A stretch of 64,000 nt of DNA, from assembly GCA_016721845.1 (NCBI GenBank), contig JADKHK010000007.1, positions 124,001 through 188,000 of the forward strand, read 5' to 3'. Below are positions 56,138 to 64,000 of this stretch, piece by piece. Every line of letters begins with the position of its first letter. Positions within the stretch are counted from its first letter, which is position 1. A program made the translations under genes and the position numbers. The notes beneath the pieces are model-generated. The model was not told the DNA's origin. It saw only the letters and a list, made by a program, of their open reading frames with translations, and did not search any database. The stretch comes from Lysobacterales bacterium. GTDB taxonomy: Bacteria; Pseudomonadota; Gammaproteobacteria; Xanthomonadales; Ahniellaceae.

Positions 56138-56635
56138 TTACATCAACTGGTCGGCAGGCTCGACACGGGTTCGACCCCAGCGGCTGTCATACACGATCAC
56201 CGGGATGCGCCGGCCCGGCTCATATGGGACCTGGCCGATGTAGTCGCGGCCGCGATAGCGATACTTGACGTCGTAGCCGATCACGGTCTCGCGTGGCACG
56301 TTGCGCCACTCGCAGCGATAACGGTCGCGATCACGACGGTCGATGTCGCGGCCGACCACGGCGCCGGCCAGGGCGCCAGCCACGGTCGCGGCCTTGCGGC
56401 CATCCCCCTTGCCGACCTGGTTGCCGAGTGCGCCGCCGACGATGGCGCCGAGCACGGCGCCTTCGATGCCGCGGTCACGGCGCCCGTCCTTCGGCCAGCA
56501 CACTTCTTCGCGCTGGGTCACGCGGTCGACGATCGGGCTCGCATCCAGCACGCGCGCATACTGCTGCGATTGCGCGAAGCTCGTGCCCGACAGGGCGAGG
56601 CTCAAAGCGGTGGCCAGACAGATCATCCTGTTCAT
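56138..56635 (-). CDS. Glycine-zipper 2TM envelope protein
   Basis: A 165-residue exported protein, start ATG 56635 with AGGAG. Signal peptide to about 21 (LALSGTSFA). A glycine-zipper pair sits in the middle (GAVLGAIVGGALGNQVG and ATVAGALAGAVVGRDI), as in the 17-kDa antigen/SlyB-like family, followed by a beta-rich C-terminal domain (DVKYRYRGRDYIGQVPYEPG). No lipobox Cys is visible, so it is periplasmic or peripheral. A strong sigma-54 site lies 73 bases upstream. It is convergent with the kinase operon. Confidence 0.85.
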   Translation of the reverse strand: MNRMICLATALSLALSGTSFAQSQQYARVLDASPIVDRVTQREEVCWPKDGRRDRGIEGAVLGAIVGGALGNQVGKGDGRKAATVAGALAGAVVGRDIDRRDRDRYRCEWRNVPRETVIGYDVKYRYRGRDYIGQVPYEPGRRIPVIVYDSRWGRTRVEPADQLM

Positions 56636-56877
56636 CTCGTTACTCCTCTCTGCTCGACGAATGCCGGAAGTGCGGATCGTGGGATCCGACTTCGGCAAGC
56701 AGAATCGCGCAAGTTCGATGCCACCCCATCGATCGCGCCAAGCAACTGATTTGATTCGGAAGTGATCGCCACGGCGGCCCCGGCTGCATCGCGATCTGCA
56801 GGCTGCAGCACGGCCCGCAAGGCGGAATGCACGACCGGCTGCCCGTCCCGATCGTGCGACTGGCGGCGGCGCGCCGA
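56636..56877. other. Intergenic region upstream of the glycine-zipper gene
   Basis: No gene seen. It holds the sigma-54 site at 56708-56723 (minus) and, at its right end, the 3' end of the haloperoxidase-like gene transcribed in the same direction. No terminator hairpin with a U-tract was found. Confidence 0.5.
56708..56723 (-). promoter_or_regulatory. Sigma-54 promoter of the glycine-zipper gene
   Basis: Complement reads TGGCATC-N4-TTGCG: 5 of 7 in the -24 box with GG correct, and the full TTGC of the -12 box, correctly spaced. The predicted start near 56697 leaves a 62-base leader. Confidence 0.7.
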
Positions 56878-58092
56878 TCAGTGTCCGTCGACCGCCGGCT
56901 TGAAATATCGCTGCGCCGCCAGCTGGCCGATCGCGAGGCCGGCACTGCGTCCGGCCTCCACCGAGAAGCGATAGTGCACGCCGCCCAGCAGGCGCGATTC
57001 GCTGACTTCGTCGATGTACTCGCGCGGGGTGTCATAGCGCCGCAGCAGCGCATCTTCCTCTGCCAGCACGATCGGTGGCGCGGTGCTGCCGAACTCTGCT
57101 TCGATCACCGCACCGACGGCGGCCGCCGACAGGCAATGGCCGCAGGGATACTCGGGGTGCGGCGGGGTGTTGATCAGCAAGGGTCGCCATTCGGGGTCGG
57201 GCTCGGTGGCCGCGTTGCCGTCCATCGCCGCATTGCGGATGGCGGTGATCGGACGCCAGAACATGAAGGCGTACTTGCCGTCCATCATCGCCACATAGGA
57301 ATCGGCCCAGGCCATTTCGGCCAGGGCAAGAAAGCGCGCGTCGTCCACCAGTGTGCGACCAGGCCGGCCGAGCAGTTGCGGCAACACGATGCGCACGTCG
57401 CGCTTGCCCCAGAACTTGCCGATATCGGTCTGCGTCGGCGTACGCGCGTCCGATTTCTTGCCGCCCATGCGCTTGATCTCGTTGAAGTCGCGCGCCCAGG
57501 TTTCGCTGTCGAGCGCGGGTGGCGGTGGTGCACGCACCTCGTCGGGCGTGGTCATCACCCAGGGTCGAATGCGTGCGGTGCTGACGCCGACGCGCTCCAG
57601 GGTGGTGACGTAACGACCGGCGGCTGCAGGTTCAAACAACGGGTCCGGCACATTCGCGCCCGAGTCGGCGCGCGCGGCAATCAAGGCTGCAGCTGCCCGG
57701 CTGCCGAGCTTGGCGCCGGCATCGCGTGCGGCGTCATCCTCGACCCGTGCCAGCGACGTCTTCAGCGCCGCTTCGAATGCGTCGGCCTGATCGGCACACA
57801 AGGCGAGCAGCACGTCGTGGGCAGCCGTCGCAGCGGCGGCATCCATCGAACCCGTGCCGCGTATTCCCGCGGCCGGCAGATAGGACTGGTACTTGCCGGC
57901 GATGCCGTTGACCGCCTCGAACATCGCGACGTTCACCATCGCCTCCAGGTCCAACTGCCCGTCCTCGCATTGGTCCGCCTGCAGGTTCCATTCGGACAAC
58001 ACGTCGTTCATCACCCCAGCCGACGCGCATTGCGACGCCAACAGGGCAACGAGCGCCCACGACCGTTTCCCCACGCCATTCCGACCCGACAT
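56878..58092 (-). CDS. Secreted vanadium-haloperoxidase/PAP2-type enzyme
   Basis: A 404-residue exported protein (signal peptide to about 25, ASQCASAG). The C-terminal half has the vanadate/phosphate pocket of the vanadium-dependent haloperoxidase branch of PAP2 phosphatases: KYAFMFWRPITAIR (Lys and Arg), HPEYPCGHCLS (the S/P-GH region with catalytic His) and SRLLGGVHYRFSVEAG (Arg and His of the third motif). Substrate could be a phosphate ester or halide; the family has both. It is transcribed alone toward the glycine-zipper gene. Confidence 0.82.
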   Translation of the reverse strand: MSGRNGVGKRSWALVALLASQCASAGVMNDVLSEWNLQADQCEDGQLDLEAMVNVAMFEAVNGIAGKYQSYLPAAGIRGTGSMDAAAATAAHDVLLALCADQADAFEAALKTSLARVEDDAARDAGAKLGSRAAAALIAARADSGANVPDPLFEPAAAGRYVTTLERVGVSTARIRPWVMTTPDEVRAPPPPALDSETWARDFNEIKRMGGKKSDARTPTQTDIGKFWGKRDVRIVLPQLLGRPGRTLVDDARFLALAEMAWADSYVAMMDGKYAFMFWRPITAIRNAAMDGNAATEPDPEWRPLLINTPPHPEYPCGHCLSAAAVGAVIEAEFGSTAPPIVLAEEDALLRRYDTPREYIDEVSESRLLGGVHYRFSVEAGRSAGLAIGQLAAQRYFKPAVDGH

Positions 58093-58283
58093 ATCGCGCT
58101 CCCTTGTTTCGCCAGCCGTTCGACATCCCCCGCGCCATCGGTTCGATCACGCGACCGACAGCCTACTCGAATCGCGGCCGCCATCCGGAAGTGCGTTACT
58201 CGTGCCGACAATCGCCGCTAGAATGCGCCACGGCAGCGGTCCTCGGACATCATCCGACCGCCTGTCGCCAGTCCTTGAACAAA

Positions 58284-58360
58284 GCGCCCGTAGCTCAGTT
58301 GGATAGAGCACTGCCCTCCGAAGGCAGGGGTCGGGGGTTCGAATCCCTTCGGGCGCGCCA
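58284..58360 (+). tRNA. tRNA-Arg (anticodon CCG)
   Basis: A 77-base cloverleaf including the encoded CCA. Acceptor stem GCGCCCG (58284-58290) pairs with CGGGCGC (58350-58356); D-arm TAGCTCAGTTGGATAGAGCA; anticodon stem CTGCC/GGCAG with loop CTCCGAA, anticodon CCG at 58318-58320; T-arm GGGGGTTCGAATCCC. Reads CGG codons. Confidence 0.97.
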
Positions 58361-58409
58361 GCTATTGCAGCAGCTGGACTAGGGCGCGAAAGCCGTTGTA
58401 GAACGGCGC

Positions 58410-59411
58410 ATGCGCTACTGGTGGGTCAACCAGAATCAGACGTACCGGCACGAAGTCGCTGGTGGATATCTCTGGTCACCACGAAGGAAGTCGAACGGCA
58501 ATAGGAATCCATTTTACGACTTCATGCGCGAAGTCTCCCCAGGGGATGTGGTTTTTTCCTTTGCCGACACGTTGATCAAGGCAATCGGTATTGCCGGCTC
58601 TCATGCGTATGAAGCACCCAAGCCGCTGGAATTTGCTGGCGCTGGCGCCTACTGGGATTTGATTGGTTGGCGTGTCGACGTACATTTTCATCCATTGGCC
58701 GGCGCCATCAAGCCGTCGAGTCACATGGCTTCGCTTGTACCGCATCTTCAAAAGACCTATGCCCCGCTCAGATCAAACGGCGCCGGACTGCAAAGCGTTT
58801 ACTTGACGTACGTCTCACCCTCCTTTGCCGCCGCGCTAGTAGATCTGGTCGGTCGCGAAGCGCGTGACATTGTCAGTGGGGTTCGGGTCTCAGATGCCAA
58901 TCGAATTCAGCCGGCGATCGGACTCATCGAGTGGGAGGAGCATGTTCTTGCCGGGTTGCATGATGATCGCCGTTTGACTGATACCGAACGGTCGTCTGTG
59001 GTCATGGCAAGACGTGGTCAAGGATTGTTCAAGGACCGCGTCATGCAGATCGAGAAAGTGTGTCGAATTACCGGAGTGGACCAACAGCAGCACTTGCGAG
59101 CCAGTCACTGCAAGCCCTGGCGCGAATCCTCAAATGAGGAACGATTGGATGGTGAGAACGGTTTGCTGCTGAGTCCAAACGCGGATCATCTCTTTGATCG
59201 AGGTTTCATCGGCTTCGGAGACGACGGCGAGCTTCTGATTTCCCCTGTCGCTCATTGCGATTCTTTGAGAAAGCTGGGGATCGCGGTTGGCGAAAGAATC
59301 AACGTTGGGAGGTTCACGTCGGGGCAGCGGAGCTACCTAGATTTCCATCGCGAAAATGTCCTTCTCAAATCGCCATTCCCAATCCATGGGGTCGAACATT
59401 CATTGCCGTGA
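58410..59411 (+). CDS. EVE-like/HNH endonuclease, candidate modified-DNA restriction enzyme
   Basis: A 333-residue protein. The N-terminus (WWVNQNQTYRHE, GGYLWSPRRKSNG, FYDFMREVSPGDVVFSF, IKAIGIAGS) follows the EVE/PUA-like fold pattern used to read modified bases. The C-terminal third is an HNH_2-type nuclease: Cys218, then HLRASHCKPW with His233, NGLLLSPNADHLFDRG with Asn250 and His260. EVE-HNH fusions are typical type IV-like restriction enzymes that cut DNA with modified cytosines. Codon use is visibly more AT-rich than all neighbours (runs of T, many TT/AA third positions), and the gene begins 50 bases after a tRNA, so recent acquisition is likely. Confidence 0.8.
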   Translation: MRYWWVNQNQTYRHEVAGGYLWSPRRKSNGNRNPFYDFMREVSPGDVVFSFADTLIKAIGIAGSHAYEAPKPLEFAGAGAYWDLIGWRVDVHFHPLAGAIKPSSHMASLVPHLQKTYAPLRSNGAGLQSVYLTYVSPSFAAALVDLVGREARDIVSGVRVSDANRIQPAIGLIEWEEHVLAGLHDDRRLTDTERSSVVMARRGQGLFKDRVMQIEKVCRITGVDQQQHLRASHCKPWRESSNEERLDGENGLLLSPNADHLFDRGFIGFGDDGELLISPVAHCDSLRKLGIAVGERINVGRFTSGQRSYLDFHRENVLLKSPFPIHGVEHSLP

Positions 59412-59509
59412 CTGTCGGTGGACCGCTCCTCTCACGCAGCCTGCGCCAACCGATGCCGGTGCGTTGGCCGCTTGCGATCATCGAGGATGGCCTGCAATGC
59501 ATCGAGCTC

Positions 59510-61180
59510 CTAGAACGCTTTGCGCGTCTCGATCAGGAACTGCATGCCTTTCAGGTCGCTCGGACCATCGAGCGGGAACGCGAGATCGACGTGAATCACG
59601 CTGCCGTTTCCGGAACGGCTGTTGCCGAGACGCAGTCCGACGCCGACGTCCTTGAGCAAGCCGAAGTTGGGTGTTCCCAGTGGATCGTGACCGAAGGTAC
59701 GTCCGGCGTCGAAGAACGCGGCGCCGCCGACGCGGAACAGCCGGAACGGGTACCAGTCGGAGAAGAAGCGCTCCTCGACCGTGAAGCGGGCGCTGGCGTC
59801 GCCGGCCTGATAGCGCAGCGGATAGCCGCGCAGTCCGTTGTCGCCACCCAGCAGCAATTGCCGCTCGATGTCGGGCGCATGCGTATAGTTGGCGTCGAGA
59901 CTCGCGAACAACAGCCATTGCTCGCCCTGCTGGTGGTAATAGCGTGCGCTTGAATCGAACCACAGCCCGCGCGCGCCGCGCTCGTCCCAGCGGCCATCGA
60001 GCGTCGACGAAAGCGTGAACATGGTCTGCGGCGACAACGTCATGCCGTGATCGAACGATGCCTGGTAGATCAGTGAATCGCGGTCTGCGCCGAGCCCCGC
60101 GCTGCTGTAGCCGAGTTTGGCGGCGAATCGTGTGCCGAGCAGGAAGTCTTCGGTGCGTCCGATCTGATCGTGATTGTGCAGCGAGCTGAATTCGTCCTGC
60201 ACGATCTCGACGCCGATCCATGGATACGACAAGTCACGATTTTCAGGCAACGGTCCGTTCTCGACGGCGCCGGGAAGTGCGTCGAACTCGCGACGATCCA
60301 GGGCATAGCCGACCAGCCAACGGCGGACCCAGCCGTCACGCAGACCCGACGACCATCCACCAAAAAGATTCAGCGCATTGGACCGCTCGCGGAACTGCGA
60401 ATCGATCTCGCCGAGCGCATAGAGCGGATCGACACGGTCCACTCGCTCGACGCTGCCGCCGATCGCGAATCGGGTATCCAGTGCATAGAACGGACGCTGG
60501 AGACTCAGGTGCTGCACGTCGCCATCGCTGTTGCTCTCGTAGTTGGCTGCCAGTTCGATCCGTTGCCCCAGCAGATGACGGTCGACGAAGTCGACGCCAC
60601 GAACGTCCCGGTCGATGCCCGACTTGTGATGGACGCCGACCGACACCCCTTGTCCCAGGAGGTTCAGCTCCTCGAACTCGATCCCGTACGTGCTCCTCCC
60701 GCCCCGTCGGCTGAAGGAGAGTCCGGGATTGAGCGACCACACGTCGCGGGTCGTCACGCGTACGTCCACGCGACCATCGACATATCGAACGGGCACGATG
60801 TCGGCGTTGTAGAAGTAGCGATTCGCACGCAGGATGCGTGCGGATTCATCGATCAATTGTCTGGAGAACCGGTCATCCGACTTGAACAGCAGTTGTTGTT
60901 CGATCAGTTCCGGCCGGGTCTCGATATGCAGCCGGTTCGAGAGGCGAAACAGCGCGTGATTTTCGTGCTGGTCATGTTCATCGAACACATCCTGATTGTC
61001 GATTTCGATGGTGCCGAATCTGGCCCCGAGGCGTTCGAGTTCCGCGTCGGTCGGAAGCACGAAGCCTGCGTCGGAATTCGCCTGATCGACGGGCGTCGCG
61101 GCGGTCGCGACGCCGGCGACGCACATCAACACGGTGGCCACGCGCTGTGCCCAGCGATCCGCGCTCGAATGGTGATGCAT
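59510..61180 (-). CDS. Omp85/BamA-superfamily outer membrane protein
   Basis: A 556-residue exported protein. Signal peptide to about 28; a region with one POTRA-like domain (about 85-150: FSRQLIDESARILRANRYFYNADI..RYVDGRVDVRVTTRD), then a 16-strand-type beta-barrel with alternating patterns and the Omp85 barrel signature LLLGGDNGLRGYPLRYQ (about 450), ending in a terminal aromatic-rich strand (FLIETRKAF). Shorter than BamA (one POTRA), so a specialised Omp85 such as a TamA- or patatin-associated type. Substrate unknown. Confidence 0.82.
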   Translation of the reverse strand: MHHHSSADRWAQRVATVLMCVAGVATAATPVDQANSDAGFVLPTDAELERLGARFGTIEIDNQDVFDEHDQHENHALFRLSNRLHIETRPELIEQQLLFKSDDRFSRQLIDESARILRANRYFYNADIVPVRYVDGRVDVRVTTRDVWSLNPGLSFSRRGGRSTYGIEFEELNLLGQGVSVGVHHKSGIDRDVRGVDFVDRHLLGQRIELAANYESNSDGDVQHLSLQRPFYALDTRFAIGGSVERVDRVDPLYALGEIDSQFRERSNALNLFGGWSSGLRDGWVRRWLVGYALDRREFDALPGAVENGPLPENRDLSYPWIGVEIVQDEFSSLHNHDQIGRTEDFLLGTRFAAKLGYSSAGLGADRDSLIYQASFDHGMTLSPQTMFTLSSTLDGRWDERGARGLWFDSSARYYHQQGEQWLLFASLDANYTHAPDIERQLLLGGDNGLRGYPLRYQAGDASARFTVEERFFSDWYPFRLFRVGGAAFFDAGRTFGHDPLGTPNFGLLKDVGVGLRLGNSRSGNGSVIHVDLAFPLDGPSDLKGMQFLIETRKAF

Positions 61181-61412
61181 GTCCTGGCCCCTTTCTTCGA
61201 ATCACGGCGCTGCCGGATCGGTGCGTCGTGCGGCGTTCGCCTATCCGCTTGAAGTGTGCGCGGTTGCGCCGTAAGCGCGTCTGAGGCGAATCTCAGGAGA
61301 ATGTTAATCAGTTGCCCGCCGAAGGATGGCAAGCGGTCGACGCGTCATCGCCATTGAATGGCCCGCCGTCGTTGCAGCCTTCACTGCCGGCCGCGCCGAT
61401 CGAGGTCTCCGC
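61181..61412. other. Intergenic region, no gene seen
   Basis: Lies between two minus-strand genes. It should contain the promoter of the outer-membrane gene but no clear -35/-10 pair was found. An AT-rich TGTTAATCAG at about 61302-61311 stands out. No terminator-type hairpin with a U-tract for the desaturase transcript. Confidence 0.4.
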
Positions 61413-62555
61413 TCAACTGCCGTTGGCAGGCAGCGCAAGTTCGGCGGCGGCGGGATGCAGGTCGGGCCGGCTCGGAAACGCATGGCGGACAATGCGCCAC
61501 AGCACCTGGCTGAACTGCCGGGGCAGCGATCCGGTGTTGTAGTGCTGGCCGTAGCGCGCGCAGATGGCGCGGACCTCGACGGCCATCGCGGCATAGCGGT
61601 TGCCGGGCACGTCGGGGAACAGGTGATGTTCGATCTGGTGGCTCAGGTTGCCCGACAGCAGATCGAGCGCTCGGCCGCCCGACAGGTTGGAGGATCCGCG
61701 CAGCTGCCGCAGGTACCAGCGACCGCGCGATTCACCGGTCACCGAATCCCTCGAAAAAGTCTCGGCGTCGGCGGTGAAGTGGCCGCAGAAGATGATCATG
61801 TAGGTCCACAGGTTGCGCAGCACATTGGCGGCGATGCTGCCGAGCAGGACCGGAACGAAACCGGGACCGGCGAGTAGCGGGAAGACGAGGTAGTCGCGAA
61901 CGATCTGGCGCGTCATTTTCCGGCCGACCGGTCGGAACTGCTCGCGCAGTACTGCGGTCTTCGTGCGTCCGGCGAGCCAGCGGCCGAGGCGCAGGTCCTG
62001 TACCGCGATGCCCCACTCGAACAGAAGCGCGAAGATCACCGCGACGGCCGGCTGCAGCAGGTAGCGCGGCTTCCAGCGTTGCTCCGGGAACAGGCGCAGC
62101 AGCCCGTAGCCGACGTCGTCGTCCATGCCGCGGACATTGGTCCAGGTGTGATGATGGAAGTTGTGCGTCTTGCGCCAGTTGTCGCTGGTACCGGCGATGT
62201 CCCATTCGTAGCGGTGGCCATCGAGGTGCGGATCGCGCATCCAGTCGTATTGGCCGTGCATCACGTTGTGGCCGAGTTCCATGTTCTCGAGGATCTTGGA
62301 CAAGGTCAGCAACAACACGCCGAGCAAGCATCCGGGCACCAGTACCGCAGGCCACCAGAACGAAACGATCGCGCTCGCGATCAGCAGGACGCGACCGCCC
62401 AAGCCGCAATAGCGAATCGCGCGAATGACGGCGCGGATGTAGTCGGCGTCGGCCTGGCCGAGGGTGGCGACGGTGCGCGTGCGCAATGCATCGAGTTCGC
62501 GCGCGAAGTCGTCCAGTTCGGCATTCGACAGAACACGGTTGGCGGCGCGGGTCAT
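61413..62555 (-). CDS. desB: Membrane fatty acid desaturase, DesB-like
   Basis: A 380-residue di-iron membrane desaturase. Histidine boxes: GHNVMHG (His96, His100), HNFHHHTW (131-138) and HQIEHHLFP; four or more membrane helices separate them. In Pseudomonas, DesB introduces double bonds into saturated acyl-CoA with electrons from the reductase DesC. The same gene order (desT divergent, then desC, desB) is present here. Four bases separate it from the desC stop, so they are cotranscribed. Regiospecificity cannot be read from sequence. Confidence 0.92.
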   Translation of the reverse strand: MTRAANRVLSNAELDDFARELDALRTRTVATLGQADADYIRAVIRAIRYCGLGGRVLLIASAIVSFWWPAVLVPGCLLGVLLLTLSKILENMELGHNVMHGQYDWMRDPHLDGHRYEWDIAGTSDNWRKTHNFHHHTWTNVRGMDDDVGYGLLRLFPEQRWKPRYLLQPAVAVIFALLFEWGIAVQDLRLGRWLAGRTKTAVLREQFRPVGRKMTRQIVRDYLVFPLLAGPGFVPVLLGSIAANVLRNLWTYMIIFCGHFTADAETFSRDSVTGESRGRWYLRQLRGSSNLSGGRALDLLSGNLSHQIEHHLFPDVPGNRYAAMAVEVRAICARYGQHYNTGSLPRQFSQVLWRIVRHAFPSRPDLHPAAAELALPANGS

Positions 62556-62559
62556 GGAC

Positions 62560-63666
62560 TCAGAGCTCCAGAACGAGATCGGTGACGGCCGCGCTGACGC
62601 ACAGGCGCAGGGCGGAGACGGCGTCGCGGGTGGTCGTGCCGGTCAGCAGATCGAGTGAGCTGCCGGAACGTTTTTCACAGGCGCAGGTGTTGCAGATGCC
62701 GCGCCGGCACCCCGACGCCAGCGGCACGCCGAGCGCTTCCAATGCAGTCAGCAGCGGCGTGCCGCGCGGCACGACGAGCGTGCGTTGGCTGGACGCCATC
62801 GTCACTGCCACGTCGCCCTTGTCGTCGCTGTGGGCGGTGATCGGAGTAAAGCTTTCCGAAACGAACGCCGCGACGCGATGGGCGAGCAGGCTGCGTGCGT
62901 GATCGACGAACCCCTGCGGTCCGCAGGCCAGCACGGTGCTGTGCGCGAGGGTGTCGGTTTCGGTCGCGAAGGTGGCATCGTCGATGCGGCCTTGAGACTC
63001 GTCCTGGTGCACTGCGCGCGCCTGCGTCAGGTGGAAGCGGACCTGGAAGTGCGCGTGCCGACGGGTGAGTGCGCGCAGCTCGTCGACGAACGCCAGTTCG
63101 GCCGGGCGGCGAGCCCAGTAGTGCAGGCTCAACGGACGCGGCATGCCGTTGGCGGCGAGCGCGCGCACCGTCGCGATCATCGGCGTGATGCCGCTGCCTG
63201 CGGCCAGCAGGTGCAGCGGACCGGTGGCAGCGGCTTCCAGGCACATGTCGCCGAAAGCCGGACCAAGATCGAGCACGTCGCCGATCTTCGCCGACCGGCA
63301 CAGGGCAGTGCTCAAACGACCGCCCTCGACCTGCTTGATCGTGATCGCGATGCAGCCCGGTCGTCCCGGCACGGCGCTCGGGCTGTAGCAGCGGGTGACG
63401 CGGCGGCCATCGACTTCGAACGAGACATTGATGTGCTGCCCGGGCGCGGCGCCGCGCCAGTGTCGATTCGGGCGGAGCACCAGGGTCACCATGCCCTCGG
63501 CCGCGGTCTCGCGTCCGACGATGACTGCCTTGGGAAGGCGCCAGGACCAGGCCGGCGCGATCCGCGCGCCCCAGAAATCCAGCGTGGCCGAGGGAATCAG
63601 GGCCTCGATCAGGCGTGCCAGCCGAGACGAAGGGCGAAGTTCGGAGGGGAGATGGGTGTGCTGCAT
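62560..63666 (-). CDS. desC: Ferredoxin reductase partner of the desaturase, DesC-like
   Basis: A 368-residue electron-transfer protein: an FAD/NAD-reductase module (FAD motif RCYSPS at 92-97; NAD region LLAAGSGITPMIATVRAL; ACGPQGF) fused to a C-terminal plant-type [2Fe-2S] ferredoxin domain with Cys320-x4-Cys325-x2-Cys328-x27-Cys356. It supplies electrons to the adjacent desaturase. The start at 63666 is preferred over an extension to 63753, which would run across the operator toward the TetR gene. Confidence 0.93.
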   Translation of the reverse strand: MQHTHLPSELRPSSRLARLIEALIPSATLDFWGARIAPAWSWRLPKAVIVGRETAAEGMVTLVLRPNRHWRGAAPGQHINVSFEVDGRRVTRCYSPSAVPGRPGCIAITIKQVEGGRLSTALCRSAKIGDVLDLGPAFGDMCLEAAATGPLHLLAAGSGITPMIATVRALAANGMPRPLSLHYWARRPAELAFVDELRALTRRHAHFQVRFHLTQARAVHQDESQGRIDDATFATETDTLAHSTVLACGPQGFVDHARSLLAHRVAAFVSESFTPITAHSDDKGDVAVTMASSQRTLVVPRGTPLLTALEALGVPLASGCRRGICNTCACEKRSGSSLDLLTGTTTRDAVSALRLCVSAAVTDLVLEL

Positions 63667-63674
63667 TGCGGCAG

Positions 63675-63712
63675 TATACAGATACGCATACAGATGTCTA
63701 TACACCTGTATA
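63675..63712. promoter_or_regulatory. Likely DesT-type operator between desCB and the TetR gene
   Basis: An AT-rich island in the divergent gap with repeated TATACAG half-sites: TATACAG at 63675-63681, CATACAG at 63687-63693 and the inverse CTGTATA at 63706-63712. The central part (63689-63710) is a partial palindrome, 18 of 22 positions symmetric. A TetR dimer bound here would cover the desC start region. Confidence 0.6.
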
Positions 63713-63767
63713 TTTTCGACGGAGCGTATGATGCGGGCCACGCTCCGCCGCAAGAAATCCCCTCACG

Positions 63768-64000
63768 ATGACGCCCGACACGCATTCCTCGGCCCAGCCC
63801 GCCGGTCGCCGAGCCGCCACTTCGCGCGATGAACTGCTCGCCGCGGCCCTGCGCCTGATCGGCCCGCATCGCAGCGTGTCGAGCCTGAGCCTGCGCGAAA
63901 TCGCGCGCGAAGCAGGCATCGCGCCGAACAGCTTCTATCGCCACTTTCGCGACACCGACGAGCTTGCAGTCGCGCTGATCGATCTCGCCGGGCAGTCGCT
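63768..64000 (+). CDS. desT: TetR-family regulator, DesT/FabR-like, partial
   Basis: The first 77 codons; the gene runs off the right end. After a short polar leader comes the TetR helix-turn-helix: RDELLAAALRLIGPHRSVSS, LSLREIAREAGIAPNSFYRHF, DELAVALID. The VSSLSLREIAREAGIAPNSFYRHF form is that of the DesT/FabR subgroup, which senses acyl-CoA composition and represses desaturase or unsaturated fatty acid genes. The divergent desCB pair and intergenic half-sites fit. CGCAAG with weak ribosome-binding character precedes ATG 63768; the ATG at 63728 is out of frame. Confidence 0.85.
   Translation, partial: MTPDTHSSAQPAGRRAATSRDELLAAALRLIGPHRSVSSLSLREIAREAGIAPNSFYRHFRDTDELAVALIDLAGQS

Noticed and set aside
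58192..58207. CGGCACG-N4-ACGCA upstream of the haloperoxidase-like gene (minus strand)
   Set aside because: GG/GC spacing is right but both boxes have mismatches and the leader would be about 89 bases; not strong enough to list as a promoter.
59412..59509. A second copy of the tRNA-Arg 3' end as a right attachment site for the EVE-HNH gene
   Set aside because: No repeat of the TTCGAATCCC...GCGCGCCA end was found after the gene, so no att pair can be claimed.

Overview
The window is a dense, high-GC (roughly two-thirds G+C by eye) chromosomal segment of a gammaproteobacterium. Gene content and style point to the Lysobacterales (Xanthomonadales): a lysyl-endopeptidase-like secreted protease with C-terminal repeats, secreted proteins ending in a short FRDGFE-type tail, a Ycf46-like AAA ATPase, a lipase with its own foldase, a DesT/DesC/DesB-type desaturase locus, and a REP-like palindrome of the type common in Pseudomonas and Xanthomonas. 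The placement is inferred from family resemblance only. No insertion sequence, prophage, CRISPR array or rRNA was seen. One tRNA gene, Arg(CCG), is present.

Layout. 1-2.8 kb: end of a MacA/MacB-like export system and a GspE/PilB-type secretion ATPase, divergent from glyQ-glyS (2.8-5.8 kb). 5.86-8.1 kb: a compact operon of an HTH-nucleotidyltransferase fusion, a HEPN-like protein and the RNA ligase RtcB, behind a 17-bp inverted repeat that covers the likely promoter. 8.1-13.4 kb: REP-like element, lipocalin, FadI-like thiolase, LpxL-like acyltransferase, an unrecognised protein and a Ycf46-like ATPase. 13.5-19.9 kb: a 1176-residue secreted serine protease, SixA, YceI and a lipoprotein phospholipase D, with three of these junctions overlapping or close. 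20-24 kb: DUF1232 protein, Kef-type antiporter, two secreted proteins of unknown role. 24.1-37.2 kb: one very tight nine-gene minus-strand operon (two RDD proteins, SpoIIM family, DUF4129-like, DUF4350-like, MoxR, DUF58, PepN, membrane-anchored ankyrin protein). 37.3-46.6 kb: PLP dehydratase/racemase, glycosyltransferase, lipase plus foldase, a catalytic/non-catalytic M16 peptidase pair, and a putative glycosyltransferase coupled to UDP-galactopyranose mutase.

46.6-56.7 kb is the most striking block. Small envelope-stress proteins (BON, DUF2383, DUF1328, DUF883/YqjD-like, YqjE-like, a coiled-coil lipoprotein, a glycine-zipper protein) and an AI-2E family permease surround an AlgB-like sigma-54 response regulator, a CHASE3 hybrid histidine kinase and a receiver-kinase protein. 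Three, perhaps four, of the stress transcription units carry correctly oriented and spaced -24/-12 (sigma-54) sites 40-60 bases before their start codons, so the block reads as a self-contained sigma-54 stress regulon.

56.9-64 kb: a vanadium-haloperoxidase/PAP2-type secreted enzyme, tRNA-Arg(CCG) followed directly by a lower-GC EVE-like/HNH endonuclease gene (a candidate modified-DNA defence gene at a tRNA integration hot spot), an Omp85-type outer membrane protein, and the desBC-type acyl desaturase/reductase pair divergent from a TetR/DesT-like repressor that runs off the right end.
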